Source of the DNA: Comamonas endophytica
Lineage (GTDB): Bacteria; Pseudomonadota; Gammaproteobacteria; Burkholderiales; Burkholderiaceae_C
Assembly (NCBI RefSeq): GCF_023634805.2
Contig: NZ_CP106881.1
Coordinates: forward strand, 3,377,501-3,441,500
Direction: 5' to 3'
DNA length: 64,000 nucleotides
The position numbers and the translations under genes are program-made. The first letter of the stretch is position 1, and each line of letters begins with the position of its first letter. The notes under the pieces were generated by a model that was given only the letters and a program-made list of their open reading frames with translations, did no database searches and had not been told where the DNA came from. This document shows, piece by piece, positions 17,656 through 27,505 of the stretch.

Positions 17656-19755
17656 ATGAGCGCTGACTACCAGAAGGACGGGCAGATTGCCGTCATCACG
17701 CTGAACAATCCGCCGGTCAACGGCCTGGGCCTGGCGACGCGCCGGGCCGTGGTCGAGGCGCTGAACCAGGCCAATGCCGATGCCGAGGTCCAGGCCATCG
17801 TCATCACCGGCGCGGGCAAGGCGTTCTCGGGCGGGGCCGACATCACCGAATTCGGCACCGAGCGCGCGACGCAGGAGCCGCACCTGCTGTCGGTGATCGG
17901 CGCCATCGAGCAATCGGCCAAGCCGGTGGTCGCGGCCATCCATTCGGTGTGCATGGGCGGGGGGCTGGAGCTGGCGCTGGGCTGCCATTACCGCGTGGTG
18001 GCGCCGGGCACCTCGGTGGCGCTGCCCGAGGTCAAGCTGGGCCTGCTGCCCGGCGCCGGCGGCACGCAGCGCCTGCCGCGCGTGCTGGGGCTGGAGACGG
18101 CGCTGAACATGATCGTCAGCGGCGAGACGGTGAAAAGCGAACTGCTGGCCCAGATTCCCGGCCAGAAGCTGTTCGATGTGGTGGCGGCCTCGGCCGACAG
18201 CCTGCGCGCCGAAGCCCTGGAGTTTGCGCGCGGGATTGCGGACCGGCGCCCGCTGCCGCTGGTGCGCGAGCTGCCCTGCAAGCATCCGCAGGCCGAGGCC
18301 TATCTGCAGTTTGCGCGCAATATGGTCAAGGGGATGTCGAAGAACCTCCCCGCGCCGCTCAAATGCGTCGATGCCGTTGCGGCCGCCGCACAGCGCAAGT
18401 TCGAGGCCGGCATGCAGCTCGAGCGCGAACTGTTCACGCAGCTGATGTTCACGCCCGAGTCGCGCGCGCTGCGCCATCTGTTCCTGGCCGAGCGCGCGGC
18501 ATCGAAGATTGCCGATGTGCCCGCGGACACCCCGGTGCGCGAGATCCGCACGGTGGGCGTGATCGGCGCCGGCACCATGGGCGGCGGCATTGCCATGAAC
18601 TTCCTCAACGCCGGCATCCCGGTCACCATTCTGGAGACCAGGCAGGAGGCGCTGGACCGAGGCCTGGCGACGATTCGCAAGAACTATGAGGCGCAGGTCA
18701 AGAAGGGCAAGCTCAAGCAGGACAAATACGAGGAGCGCATGGGGCTGCTCACGCCCACGCTGTCCTATGACGATCTCAAGCACGCCGATCTGATCATCGA
18801 GGCCGTGTTCGAGGAGCTGGGCGTGAAGGAGCAGGTGTTCAGGCAGCTCGATGCCGTGGCCAAACCCGGCGCGATCCTGGCTTCCAACACCTCGACGCTC
18901 GATGTCGACAGGATCGCGGCGTTCACCCAGCGCCCGCAGGATGTGGTGGGCATGCACTTCTTCAGCCCGGCCAATGTGATGAAGCTGCTGGAGGTGGTGC
19001 GCGGCCGGGAAACGGCCAAGGAGGTGCTGGCCACCGTCATGCAGCTGGCGAAGAAGATCAGGAAGACGGCGGTGGTGTCGGGCGTGTGCGACGGCTTCAT
19101 CGGCAACCGCATGATCGAGCAATACAGCCGCCAGGCCGGCTTTCTGCTCGACGAGGGCGCCACGCCCCAGCAAGTGGACCAGGCGATAGAGAAGTTCGGC
19201 TTTGCCATGGGGCCGTTCCGCATGGGCGATCTGGCGGGCAACGACATCGGCTGGGCGATCCGCAAGCGCCGCGCCGTGGAGCAGCCGGACATGAAATACA
19301 GCGCCACGGCCGACCGGCTTTGCGAGCTGGGCCGCTTCGGCCAGAAGACCGGCGCCGGCTGGTACGACTATGCCCCCGGCAAGCGCGATGCCATCCCCTC
19401 CGAACTGGTCAACGAGATGATCGCGCAGCACCGCAAGGACCAGGGCATCACGCCGCGCAGGATCTCCGACGAGGAAATCGTGCAGCGGCTGGTGTTCTCG
19501 CTGGTCAACGAGGGCGCGCACATCCTCGAGGACGGCATCGCGGGCAAGTCCGGCGATATCGACATGGTCTATCTGACGGGCTACGGCTTCCCGATCCACC
19601 GCGGCGGGCCCATGCATTACGCGGGCGAAGTGGGCTTGATCAACGTGGTGCAGGCCATGCAGCGCTTCGCGCAGAACCCGCATGACGACGCGCGGTTCTG
19701 GCAGCCCGCGCCGCTGCTGGCGCGCCTGGCGGCCGAAGGCAAGAGCTTCAGCTGA
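17656..19755 (+). CDS. Bifunctional enoyl-CoA hydratase/3-hydroxyacyl-CoA dehydrogenase (FadJ-like)
   Basis: A 699-residue fusion for two beta-oxidation steps. The N-terminal crotonase domain has both catalytic-type glutamates (GGGLELALGC and LPEVKLGLLPGAGGTQRLPR). The dehydrogenase starts near residue 295 with GVIGAGTMGGGIAMNFLNAG and has the catalytic-dyad block GMHFFSPANVMKLLEVV; a C-terminal helical pair ends IHRGGPMHYA. Start ATG 17656 gives MSADYQKDGQIAVITLNNPP; the open frame upstream runs into the repeat array and is not coding. Followed after 38 nt by the thiolase. Confidence 0.94.
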   Translation: MSADYQKDGQIAVITLNNPPVNGLGLATRRAVVEALNQANADAEVQAIVITGAGKAFSGGADITEFGTERATQEPHLLSVIGAIEQSAKPVVAAIHSVCMGGGLELALGCHYRVVAPGTSVALPEVKLGLLPGAGGTQRLPRVLGLETALNMIVSGETVKSELLAQIPGQKLFDVVAASADSLRAEALEFARGIADRRPLPLVRELPCKHPQAEAYLQFARNMVKGMSKNLPAPLKCVDAVAAAAQRKFEAGMQLERELFTQLMFTPESRALRHLFLAERAASKIADVPADTPVREIRTVGVIGAGTMGGGIAMNFLNAGIPVTILETRQEALDRGLATIRKNYEAQVKKGKLKQDKYEERMGLLTPTLSYDDLKHADLIIEAVFEELGVKEQVFRQLDAVAKPGAILASNTSTLDVDRIAAFTQRPQDVVGMHFFSPANVMKLLEVVRGRETAKEVLATVMQLAKKIRKTAVVSGVCDGFIGNRMIEQYSRQAGFLLDEGATPQQVDQAIEKFGFAMGPFRMGDLAGNDIGWAIRKRRAVEQPDMKYSATADRLCELGRFGQKTGAGWYDYAPGKRDAIPSELVNEMIAQHRKDQGITPRRISDEEIVQRLVFSLVNEGAHILEDGIAGKSGDIDMVYLTGYGFPIHRGGPMHYAGEVGLINVVQAMQRFAQNPHDDARFWQPAPLLARLAAEGKSFS

Positions 19756-19793
19756 TGCCCCGCTCCGAAACGAACTGAATCCAAGGATATCGA

Positions 19794-20969
19794 ATGACCT
19801 CCGCAGTGATTGTCTCCACCGCCCGCACGCCTCTCACAAAAAGCTGGAAGGGCGCCTTCAACATGACCCATGGCGCGACGCTGGGCGGCCATGCCGTGAA
19901 GCACGCCGTGCAGCGTGCCGGCATCGACCCGGCTGCTGTCGATGACGTGCTGATGGGCTGCGCCAACCCCGAGGGCGCGACCGGCGCGAACATCGCACGC
20001 CAGATCGCGCTGGCCGCAGGCCTGCCCGTGACGACTTCGGGCATGACCATCAACCGTTTCTGCTCCTCTGGCCTGCAGACCATTGCCACCGCGGCGCAGC
20101 GCATCATCGCCGGCGAGGGCGAGGTCTACGTGGCCGGCGGCGTCGAGTCGATTTCCTGCGTGCAGCAGGAGATGAACAAGCACATGCTGCAGGACCCGGC
20201 GCTGCTGCGCAGCAAGCCCGAGATCTACTGGAGCATGCTGCAGACCGCCGAGAACGTGGCGCAGCGCTATGGCATCGGGCGCGACGCGATGGATGAATAT
20301 GGCGCGGCCAGCCAGCAAAGGGCCTGCGCGGCGCAGGCCGCGGGCCTGTTCGACGCGGAGATCGCGCCGATCACCGTCACCGCCGGCGTGGTGGACAAGG
20401 TGCGCGGCCTGATCACGCAGCAGCTCACCGTGTCGAAGGACGAAGGCACGCGCGAGGGCACGACCAGGGAAGGCATCAGCGGCCTGCGCAGCGCCTTGCC
20501 CGGCGGGCTGATCTCGGCCGGCAATGCCAGCCAGTTCTCGGATGGCGCGGGTGCCTGCGTGGTGGTCAGCGAGGAGTATGCGGGGCGCAGCGGCCTGACG
20601 CCCATGGGCCGCTTCCTGGGCTTTGCGGTGGCCGGCTGCGAGCCCGACGAGATGGGGATCGGCCCGGTGTTCGCGGTGCCCAAGGTGCTCGGGAAACTGG
20701 GCCTGACGGTGCAGGACATCGATCTGTGGGAGCTCAACGAGGCCTTTGCGGTGCAGGTGCTCTATTGCCGCGACCGGCTGGGCATTCCCGCCGACCGCCT
20801 GAACGTCAACGGCGGCGCGATTGCGCTGGGCCATCCCTATGGCGTGTCGGGCCAGCGGCTCACGGGCCATGCGCTGATCGAAGGCAAGCGCCGTGGCGCC
20901 AGGCGCGTGTGCGTGACGATGTGCATTGGCGGGGGCATGGGCGCGGCCGGCATCTTCGAGGTGCTGTAA
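19794..20969 (+). CDS. Acetyl-CoA C-acyltransferase (thiolase)
   Basis: Cleaves 3-ketoacyl-CoA to acetyl-CoA and a shortened acyl-CoA. The 391-residue product has the nucleophilic Cys90 in NRFCSSGLQ, the NEAFAVQ block, the [14 protein letters not shown] histidine motif and the second active cysteine in [10 protein letters not shown]. It lies between the bifunctional hydratase/dehydrogenase and the acyl-CoA dehydrogenase, completing a beta-oxidation set in one direction. Confidence 0.95.
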   Translation: MTSAVIVSTARTPLTKSWKGAFNMTHGATLGGHAVKHAVQRAGIDPAAVDDVLMGCANPEGATGANIARQIALAAGLPVTTSGMTINRFCSSGLQTIATAAQRIIAGEGEVYVAGGVESISCVQQEMNKHMLQDPALLRSKPEIYWSMLQTAENVAQRYGIGRDAMDEYGAASQQRACAAQAAGLFDAEIAPITVTAGVVDKVRGLITQQLTVSKDEGTREGTTREGISGLRSALPGGLISAGNASQFSDGAGACVVVSEEYAGRSGLTPMGRFLGFAVAGCEPDEMGIGPVFAVPKVLGKLGLTVQDIDLWELNEAFAVQVLYCRDRLGIPADRLNVNGGAIALGHPYGVSGQRLTGHALIEGKRRGARRVCVTMCIGGGMGAAGIFEVL

Positions 20970-21030
20970 GCGTCTGTGCGTCTGTTTCCGGGCCGCGGCG
21001 TGCGGCCTTTTTCGGCATCGAGGAGTGGCC

Positions 21031-22842
21031 ATGGCTTTGCGCGCGACGCTGGATTTCCTGTTGTATGACTGGCTGCAGGTGCAGTCGCTGACGGCACGCG
21101 GGCGCTTTGCCGACCATTCGCGCGAGACCTTCGACGCGGTGCTCGACACCTGCGAGCGCATCGCTCGCGAGAAATACGCGCCCTTCAACCGCACCGTCGA
21201 TACCCAGGAGCCGCGCCTCGATGGCGAGAAGGTGGTCCTGCCCGAATGTACCCGTGCGGCGCGGCTGGCCTATGCCGAGTCGGGCATGCTGGGCGCTGCG
21301 CAGGACTATGCCATCGGCGGCATGCAGCTGCCCTATGTGCTGGAAGCGGCGGCCAACAGCTTCTTTGCCGCGGCCTCCATCAGCATCAGCGCGCACCTGC
21401 TCACGACGGGCAGCGCCAGCGCCCTGATGGCGCATGGCAGCGCGCTGCAGAAAGAGGTCTTTGCGCACAATGAATTCAATGGCCGCTGGGCCGGCACCAT
21501 GTGCCTGTCCGAGCCGCAGGCGGGGTCCTCGCTGTCGGATATCACGACGCGCGCAACGCCGGATGGGGACGATCCGCTGGGCCCGCGCTACCGGCTGACG
21601 GGCAACAAGATGTGGATCTCCGCGGGCGACCATGAGATCACCGAGAACATCGTGCATCTGGTGCTGGCGAAGATTCCCGGCGATGACGGCAGGCTGCCTG
21701 CGGGCGTCAAGGGCATCTCGCTGTTCATCGTGCCCAAGCATCTGGTGGACGTCCACGGCGCGCTGACGGGCGAGCGCAACGATGTGGCGCTGGCCGGGCT
21801 GAACCACAAGCTGGGCTGGCGCGGCACCACCAATACGCTGCTGAATTTCGGCGAGGGCAGGTACCCCGTGCGCGGCGCGGCCGGTGCCATTGGCTACCGC
21901 GTGGGCGAGCCAGGCCGCGGGCTGCAGTACATGTTCCACATGATGAACGAGGCGCGCATCGCCATCGGCATGGCCGCCACCATGCTGGGGCTGGCCGGCT
22001 ATTACGCCAGCCTCGATTACGCGCGCAGCCGCCCGCAGGGCCGGCCGATGGAAGCCGGCGGCAAGGATGCGACCCAGCCCCAGGTGCGCATCATCGAGCA
22101 TGCCGATGTCAAGCGCATGCTGCTGGCGCAGAAGGCCTATGGCGAGGGCGCGCTGGCGCTGAACCTGTACTGCGCGCGGCTGGTGGACGAGCAGCACACC
22201 GGGGGGCCGCAAGCCGCTGATGAGGCGCGGCTGCTGCTGGAGGTGCTTACGCCCATTGCCAAGAGCTGGCCCAGCGAATTCTGCCTGGAGGCCAATTCCC
22301 TGGCCATCCAGATCCACGGTGGCTACGGCTACACGCGCGAATTTCCCGTGGAGCAGTACTGGCGCGACAACCGGCTCAACATGATCCACGAAGGCACGCA
22401 TGGCATCCAGGCGCTGGACCTGCTGGGGCGCAAGGTGCGCATGGAGGGCGGGCGCGGCCTGCAGCTGCTGGCCGGGCGCATCGAGGCGTGCATCGAGGCA
22501 GCGGCCGGCACGGAGCTGGCGGATGCCGCCGCGCAGCTGGCTGGCGCGCTGCGGCAGGCGCTGCAAGCGACCGAAGCCGCGTGGGCCACGGGCCGGCCGG
22601 CCGAGGCGCTGGCCAATGCCGTGCCCTATATGCAGGCGCTGGGCCATGTCGTGCTGGCGTGGATGTGGCTGGACGTGGCGCAGGCCACGCTGCGCGCCGA
22701 TGCGCAGTCGCCCGCCAACGTGGGCCGACGCGCGGCGGCGCGCTATTTCTTCCATTACGAGTTGCCGCGCATCGGCGCCTGGCTGCGGGTGGTGCGCGAA
22801 CGCGACATGACCTGCGCGGAAATGGACGAAGCCGGCTTCTGA
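21031..22842 (+). CDS. Long-form acyl-CoA dehydrogenase (about 600 aa, DmdC-like)
   Basis: FAD-dependent alpha,beta-dehydrogenation of acyl-CoA. The 603-residue protein is of the large class with an extra C-terminal helical domain. Visible blocks are MCLSEPQAGSSLSDITT, YRLTGNKMWISAGDHE, the catalytic-base region NRLNMIHEGTHGIQALDLLGRK and QIHGGYGYTREFPVEQYWRD. AGGAG ends 6 nt before ATG 21031. Its size class, together with the ligase at 10168, recalls dmd-type or medium/long-chain catabolism. The stop lies 1 nt before a regulatory box for the next operon. Confidence 0.93.
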   Translation: MALRATLDFLLYDWLQVQSLTARGRFADHSRETFDAVLDTCERIAREKYAPFNRTVDTQEPRLDGEKVVLPECTRAARLAYAESGMLGAAQDYAIGGMQLPYVLEAAANSFFAAASISISAHLLTTGSASALMAHGSALQKEVFAHNEFNGRWAGTMCLSEPQAGSSLSDITTRATPDGDDPLGPRYRLTGNKMWISAGDHEITENIVHLVLAKIPGDDGRLPAGVKGISLFIVPKHLVDVHGALTGERNDVALAGLNHKLGWRGTTNTLLNFGEGRYPVRGAAGAIGYRVGEPGRGLQYMFHMMNEARIAIGMAATMLGLAGYYASLDYARSRPQGRPMEAGGKDATQPQVRIIEHADVKRMLLAQKAYGEGALALNLYCARLVDEQHTGGPQAADEARLLLEVLTPIAKSWPSEFCLEANSLAIQIHGGYGYTREFPVEQYWRDNRLNMIHEGTHGIQALDLLGRKVRMEGGRGLQLLAGRIEACIEAAAGTELADAAAQLAGALRQALQATEAAWATGRPAEALANAVPYMQALGHVVLAWMWLDVAQATLRADAQSPANVGRRAAARYFFHYELPRIGAWLRVVRERDMTCAEMDEAGF

Positions 22843-22843
22843 A

Positions 22844-22861
22844 TCAGATTCGCTTCATCTT
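22844..22861 (+). promoter_or_regulatory. Putative response-regulator box upstream of the two-component operon
   Basis: Direct repeat TCAGATT-N4-TCATCTT, 11-bp period, ending 19 nt before the response-regulator ATG. A near copy (TCAGATT-N4-TCAGCTT) lies at 24924-24941 before the YgiW-like gene. The 11-bp period matches one helical turn, as expected for OmpR-family dimers. A possible -10 (TTAGGG) lies 7 nt downstream. This suggests autoregulation. Confidence 0.55.
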
Positions 22862-22880
22862 TGTGCGTTAGGGTCGGGGC

Positions 22881-23549
22881 ATGCGCATACTCCTGATCGA
22901 AGACGACCCCTCCCTTGGCAGCTCGCTGCAGTCCTGGCTGCAGCTCGATGGCTATGCCGTGGACTGGCTGCAGCGCGGCGACCAGGCCGCGGCGGCGCTG
23001 GCCACGCACAGCTACCAGTGCGTGCTGCTCGACCGCGGCCTGCCGGGGCTCGATGGCGACGCCGTGCTGCGCGCGCTGCGTGCGGCCGGCGCGCCCGGCG
23101 CCCAGCTGCCGGTGATCATGATCACCGCGCGCGACACGCTGGCCGAGCGCGTGCAGGGGCTGGACCTGGGCGCCGATGACTATCTGGTCAAGCCCTTCGA
23201 TCTCGAGGAACTGTCGGCGCGCGTGCGCGCGGCATTGCGCCGCGGCACCCCTCAGCAGACACCCGAGCTGCGCCATGGCGCGGTGGCGCTGGACCCGGCC
23301 GCCAAGCGCGTGACGCTCGATGGCGCGCCGCTCACGCTCACCGCACGCGAATTCGCGCTGCTGCAGGCGCTGATGCGCCACCCCACGCATATCCTCAGCC
23401 GTGCGCAGCTGGAGGAGGCGCTCTACGGCTGGGGCGAGGAGGTCGAGAGCAATGCCATCGAGGCGCATGTCTACAACCTGCGCAAGAAGCTGGGCAGCGG
23501 CTTCATCGTGACGGTGCGCAACCAGGGCTACGGGCTGGCGGCGCCATGA
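22881..23549 (+). CDS. OmpR-family response regulator (QseB/PmrA-like)
   Basis: A 222-residue DNA-binding regulator. The receiver domain has acidic pocket EDD (residues 7-9), phospho-acceptor Asp51 (LLDRGLPGLDG), the T in MITARDT and K in LVKPFDLEEL; a winged-helix output follows (LTAREFALLQALMRHP...VYNLRKKLG...TVRNQGYGL). The stop overlaps the kinase start (ATGA 23546-23549). The pairing with a QseC-like kinase and a downstream YgiW/BOF protein mirrors the ygiW-qseBC locus of enterobacteria. Confidence 0.93.
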   Translation: MRILLIEDDPSLGSSLQSWLQLDGYAVDWLQRGDQAAAALATHSYQCVLLDRGLPGLDGDAVLRALRAAGAPGAQLPVIMITARDTLAERVQGLDLGADDYLVKPFDLEELSARVRAALRRGTPQQTPELRHGAVALDPAAKRVTLDGAPLTLTAREFALLQALMRHPTHILSRAQLEEALYGWGEEVESNAIEAHVYNLRKKLGSGFIVTVRNQGYGLAAP

Positions 23550-24916
23550 AATTCGCTTCGTGGCAGCCCTGGCGCCGCAACGAGACCGCGGGCTGGTCGC
23601 TGCGCCGGCGCCTGCTGCTGATGGTGATGGGCAGCAGCCTCACGCTGTCGCTGGTCAGCCTGGCGATCGTCATCGGCGTCGCCTGGTTCGCCACCAGCGA
23701 AGTCTTCGACGAGGCGCTGGAGGAGGGCTCGCGCCTGGTGCTGCAGCTGGGCTCCGAGGCCGATGCCGCGGCCGGGCGGCAGGAGCTGCACGACAGCCAC
23801 GGCAAGGCCATGAAGCTGCGCATGTACTACCAGATCGTCGCGCCCGACGGCCGCGTCATGCTGCGCGGCGAGGACACGCCGGACACGCCCTTCGTGGGCG
23901 AAAGCGTGAAAGCCAAGGAATGGGCCAATGTCTGGGCCGATGGCGAGCTCTGGCGCGTGCATCTGCGCCGCGCCGCAGATGGCAGCGTGGCGCAGGTGGC
24001 GCAGCCGGTCGAGGAGCGGCTGGAGCTGTTGGCCGACATGGCCGAAAGCCTGGCTTGGCCCGCGCTGGCACTGCTGGTGCTGCTGGGCCTGGTGAGCTGG
24101 GTGCTGATCCGCCGGCTGCTGCGGCCGCTGGAAGACGCGGCGCTGCGCATTGGCGCGCGCACGCCCGGCGATCTGGCGCCGGTGGCCGTGCCCGACCCGC
24201 CGCGCGAGCTGCAGACCATACTCGACGCGCTCAACGCGCTGTTGGCGCAGCTGGGCACGGCGCTCGACAGCGAACGGCGCTTCACCAGCGACGCGGCGCA
24301 CGAGCTGCGCACGCCGCTCGCCGCGCTGCGCATGCGCGTGCAGCTCATCGAGCGCGAACTGAAGCTGCCGGGCCACCACCTGCAGCAGCTGCGCGCCGAC
24401 CTGGACCGCTGCACCGGGTTGATAGAAAGCCTGCTGGCGCTGGCGCGCCTGGAGCCCCAGGCCGAGCCGCTGCCGCGCGAGGCGGTGGACCTGGCGGCGC
24501 TGATCGATACGCTGGACCCGGCACCGGCACGCGCCAAGGGCATGCGCCTCGAACGCGCATTGGCGGTGCCGGCGCTGCAGGCCACGCCCGCGCTGCTGGC
24601 CAGCGCGCTGCGCAATCTGGTGGACAACGCGGTGCGCTATGGCGGCGAAGGCGGGCGGGTGCGCATCGAATCCGCGCGGCTTGCCGGCGGCGGCGTGCGG
24701 CTGGCGGTGCGCGATGATGGCCCGGGCGTGGCGCCGGCCGAACGCCAGCGGCTGGGCGAGCGCTTCTTCCGCGTGCTGGGCACGGGGCAGCCGGGCAATG
24801 GGCTGGGCCTGTCGATCGTGGCGCGCATCGCGGCGCTGCATGGCGCGGCGCTGCACTTCGAGGAGGGGCTGGAGCGGCGCGGCCTGGGCGTGGTGCTGGA
24901 TTTCCCGCAGTCTTGA
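23546..24916 (+). CDS. Sensor histidine kinase (QseC-like)
   Basis: A 456-residue inner-membrane kinase paired with the preceding regulator. TM1 is at about residues 24-49, a periplasmic sensor domain at about 50-168, TM2 at about 170-188, then a HAMP-like linker. The phospho-acceptor is His252 in FTSDAAHELRTPLAALRMR; the ATPase domain has N-box LVDNAVRYGG, G1 RDDGPGVAP and G2 GNGLGLSIV. All catalytic elements are intact. The signal it senses cannot be told from sequence. Confidence 0.92.
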   Translation: MKFASWQPWRRNETAGWSLRRRLLLMVMGSSLTLSLVSLAIVIGVAWFATSEVFDEALEEGSRLVLQLGSEADAAAGRQELHDSHGKAMKLRMYYQIVAPDGRVMLRGEDTPDTPFVGESVKAKEWANVWADGELWRVHLRRAADGSVAQVAQPVEERLELLADMAESLAWPALALLVLLGLVSWVLIRRLLRPLEDAALRIGARTPGDLAPVAVPDPPRELQTILDALNALLAQLGTALDSERRFTSDAAHELRTPLAALRMRVQLIERELKLPGHHLQQLRADLDRCTGLIESLLALARLEPQAEPLPREAVDLAALIDTLDPAPARAKGMRLERALAVPALQATPALLASALRNLVDNAVRYGGEGGRVRIESARLAGGGVRLAVRDDGPGVAPAERQRLGERFFRVLGTGQPGNGLGLSIVARIAALHGAALHFEEGLERRGLGVVLDFPQS

Positions 24917-24923
24917 GGTGGCA

Positions 24924-24941
24924 TCAGATTGCCTTCAGCTT
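24924..24941 (+). promoter_or_regulatory. Putative response-regulator box upstream of the BOF gene
   Basis: Direct repeat TCAGATT-N4-TCAGCTT, 11-bp period, 63 nt before the downstream ATG. It differs from the box at 22844-22861 by little more than one base in the repeats, and a plausible -10 (TATCCA at 24947-24952) follows at nearly the same distance. This points to direct control of the YgiW-like gene by the adjacent regulator. Confidence 0.55.
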
Positions 24942-25004
24942 CGCGCTATCCAATACATACATACCGCAGCACGCGGCCCTTCGATCCACCAAAGGAGTGA
25001 CACT

Positions 25005-25415
25005 ATGCGTACCATTGCTTCCACCCTGACCCTGTCCGCACTGCTGGCCCTGGGCACGGCCGCGGCCACCGCCCAGCCCGCGGGCTACACCGGCCCGAGC
25101 AATGCGGCCAAGCCCGCAGCCCAGGGCAGCTACAGCGGCCCGAGCAATGTGCCGCTGCTGACCGTCAAGCAGCTGCTCGATACCGGCAAGGACGACCAGC
25201 ATGCGCGGCTGCAGGGCCGCATCGTCTCGCACGATGGCGGCGACCGCTATACCTTCGAAGACGCCAGCGGCCGCATCAGCATCGAGATCGACGACGAGGA
25301 CTTCCCCGCGGGCCAGACCATCGGCGCCGACCAGCGCGTCGAACTGCTGGGCGAATTCGACAAGGGCCTGCGCAAGACCGAGTTCGAGGTCGACCGCATC
25401 ACGGTGCTGCGCTGA
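25005..25415 (+). CDS. Periplasmic BOF/YgiW-family OB-fold protein
   Basis: A 136-residue precursor with signal peptide (MRTIASTLTLSALLALGTAAATAQ) and a YgiW/NirD-type bacterial OB fold: LLTVKQLLDTGKDDQHARLQGRIVSHDGGDRYTFEDASGRISIEID...VELLGEFDKG. Family members sit beside QseBC or PreAB and are tied to stress tolerance and biofilm. A short duplicated motif (YTGPSNAAKPAAQ / YSGPSNVPLL) precedes the fold. AAAGGAG lies 7 nt before the ATG; the upstream box at 24924-24941 suggests control by the neighbouring response regulator. Confidence 0.88.
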   Translation: MRTIASTLTLSALLALGTAAATAQPAGYTGPSNAAKPAAQGSYSGPSNVPLLTVKQLLDTGKDDQHARLQGRIVSHDGGDRYTFEDASGRISIEIDDEDFPAGQTIGADQRVELLGEFDKGLRKTEFEVDRITVLR

Positions 25416-25522
25416 GCGGCTGGCAGCAGGCGGTTCGCGGGATACGCGGCATGCGGCGCCATCGGCCCGCGTTCCCCGCTCCTTCGGACCGCCGGGCAGC
25501 GCACCCTGAAAACGACCTGTGG

Positions 25523-25915
25523 ATGTGGAAAACACTTCTCTCCCGATGCCTCGATGCCGCAGGCCGGCAGGCGCATGCTGCGGCGCATGGCCCTGAAGCG
25601 GCGCCCGCGCCAGGCATGCATGCTCCGCATGCGCTGCTGCGCGCCGCCACGCGCGGCGACCTGGCAAGGGTCGAGGCGCTGCTGAAAACCGGCTTGGACC
25701 TCGAAGCCCGCGACCGCGGGGGCATGACGGCGCTGATGCTTGCCGCGCAGAGCGGGCATGCGGCCGTGGTGCATGCCCTGCTGGCGGCGGGCGCCGATCT
25801 CGATGCCAGGGACGCCAGAAACTGGTCGGCGCTCATGATTGCCGCGCAGGCAGGGCAGCCGTCCATCGTGCGGGCCCTGGCGGACGCAGGCGTGGGCCTC
25901 GGGGCGCCGTGCTGA
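25523..25915 (+). CDS. Small ankyrin-repeat protein
   Basis: About 130 residues with three ankyrin units (HALLRAATRGDLARVEALLK; MTALMLAAQSGHAAVVHALLAAGADLD; WSALMIAAQAGQPSIVRALADAG). The start MWKTLLSR is preferred over an in-frame start at 25451 because the longer version begins with low-complexity Arg/Pro sequence; the ribosome site is weak for both. No signal peptide, so probably a cytosolic protein-binding module. It converges with the transporter operon on the other strand. Confidence 0.75.
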   Translation: MWKTLLSRCLDAAGRQAHAAAHGPEAAPAPGMHAPHALLRAATRGDLARVEALLKTGLDLEARDRGGMTALMLAAQSGHAAVVHALLAAGADLDARDARNWSALMIAAQAGQPSIVRALADAGVGLGAPC

Positions 25916-25948
25916 GGCAGGGCCATTGCCGCGGCCCTGCCGGCAAGC

Positions 25949-27505
25949 TCACCCCATGCGCCGGCGCAGCCGGGCGCTGGCATGGTCCACGGCCATCGAC
26001 AGCAGCAGCATGGCGCAGATCACCGTGGCCGCCTGCGCGTAGTGGAACAGCGAAAGCTCGAAATACAGCAGCTGCCCCAGGCCGCCCGCGCCCACGAAGC
26101 CCAGGATCGCCGCCATGCGGATGTTCATTTCCCAGCGATAGAGCGTGTAGGCCGCGAGCTGCGGTGCGGCGCCGGGCAGCGTGCCGAACACAAAGGCCAG
26201 GCCCCGCCCCGCGCCGCTCAGGCGCAGCGCCGTGGCCGGTGCGCGCGGCGCGTTCTCGAGCGCCTGCGCATACAGCCGCCCCAGCACCCCGCCGGTGTGC
26301 AGCGCCAGCGCCAGGGCCCCGGCAAAGGGCCCCAGGCCCACCGCCAGCGCGGTGATGGTGGCCCATACCAGCTCCGGCACCGAGCGCAGCAGATTCAGCA
26401 GGAAGTGGCTCGCGGGCCGCATCGGCGCCAGCGCCAGCAGCAGGCCCAGCACGGCCGCCAGCAGCGTGCCGACCACCGAGATCGCCAGCGTCTCCCAGGT
26501 GCCCAGGGCCACGCGGCGCAGCCAATCGGCGCTCAGATCCATGGGGAAGAAGCTGGCGATGAACTGGCCCATGGCGCCGGCCGATTCGCGCGAGAACAGC
26601 GCCGCGAAGTCCATGTCCAGCAGCCTGAAGCTGGCCCAGACCGCCAGCAGCAGCGCCAGCAGTCCGCCGGCGCTGCGCCAGCCCCAGGGTGAACGCTGCG
26701 CGCCGGGCGCGGCATCGAGCGCGCGGCGCAGCAGATGCGACAGGGCATCGGCGGCGAATACCAGCGCCAGGAAGGTGATCAGGATGCTGGAGGCTTCGCC
26801 GCCATTGAGCATCTTCATCGACTGGTCCATCAGCTGGCCCAGCCCGCCCGCGCCGACGAAGCCCATCACCACCGAGGCGCGGACCGCGCATTCCCAGCGG
26901 TAGACGGTATATGACACCAGCTCCTTCGCCGCCTGCGGCACCAGCCCGTAGAGAATGGCCAGCGGCCGGCGCGCGCCGCTGTGCAGCAGCGCGCGCGCGG
27001 GGGCGGGGTCGGCGGATTCGAGGATTTCGGCGTAGACCTTGGCCAGCATGCCGCCATAGGTCAGCCCCAGCGCCAGCACGCCCGCGGCCGGCCCCAGCCC
27101 GAACACGCGCACGAACACCAGCGCCCACACCAGCTCCGGAATGCCGCGCAGCACCGTGAGCAAGCCGCGCACCAGCGGGTTCAGCGGGCGCCGCTCGCGC
27201 CCCGCGGCGCTGGCCAGATAGGCCAGCGGCACGCCCAGCGCGCAGGCCAGCACCATGCCGGCCGTGGCAATCGCCAGCGTCTGCAGCGTGGCCTGGCCCA
27301 GATAGCCCAGGAACTCGCCGCCCGTGGCCGGCGGCAGGAAGGCGCCGAGGAAACTGCCGATGACCTGCAGGTTGCCGGCCTCGAACAGCGCGCCCGGGCG
27401 CACCTGCGCCGCCTCGAACAGCGGCCAGAGAATGCACAGCGCCAGCAGCGCCTGCGCCAGGCGTCCGCGGCTGGCGGGGTCGCGCGTTGCGGGATCTAGC
27501 GGCAT
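25949..27505 (-). CDS. phnE: PhnE-type ABC permease, fused tandem duplicate
   Basis: An inner-membrane permease of 518 residues, about twice the usual PhnE length. Each half contains a complete PhnE-like unit: [19 protein letters not shown] with [14 protein letters not shown] in the first, and [19 protein letters not shown] with [14 protein letters not shown] in the second. It could therefore form the whole transmembrane pore as one chain. It overlaps phnC by 10 nt and ends the phnD-phnC-phnE operon. Substrate is phosphonate-like or another oxyanion. Confidence 0.88.
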   Translation of the reverse strand: MPLDPATRDPASRGRLAQALLALCILWPLFEAAQVRPGALFEAGNLQVIGSFLGAFLPPATGGEFLGYLGQATLQTLAIATAGMVLACALGVPLAYLASAAGRERRPLNPLVRGLLTVLRGIPELVWALVFVRVFGLGPAAGVLALGLTYGGMLAKVYAEILESADPAPARALLHSGARRPLAILYGLVPQAAKELVSYTVYRWECAVRASVVMGFVGAGGLGQLMDQSMKMLNGGEASSILITFLALVFAADALSHLLRRALDAAPGAQRSPWGWRSAGGLLALLLAVWASFRLLDMDFAALFSRESAGAMGQFIASFFPMDLSADWLRRVALGTWETLAISVVGTLLAAVLGLLLALAPMRPASHFLLNLLRSVPELVWATITALAVGLGPFAGALALALHTGGVLGRLYAQALENAPRAPATALRLSGAGRGLAFVFGTLPGAAPQLAAYTLYRWEMNIRMAAILGFVGAGGLGQLLYFELSLFHYAQAATVICAMLLLSMAVDHASARLRRRMG

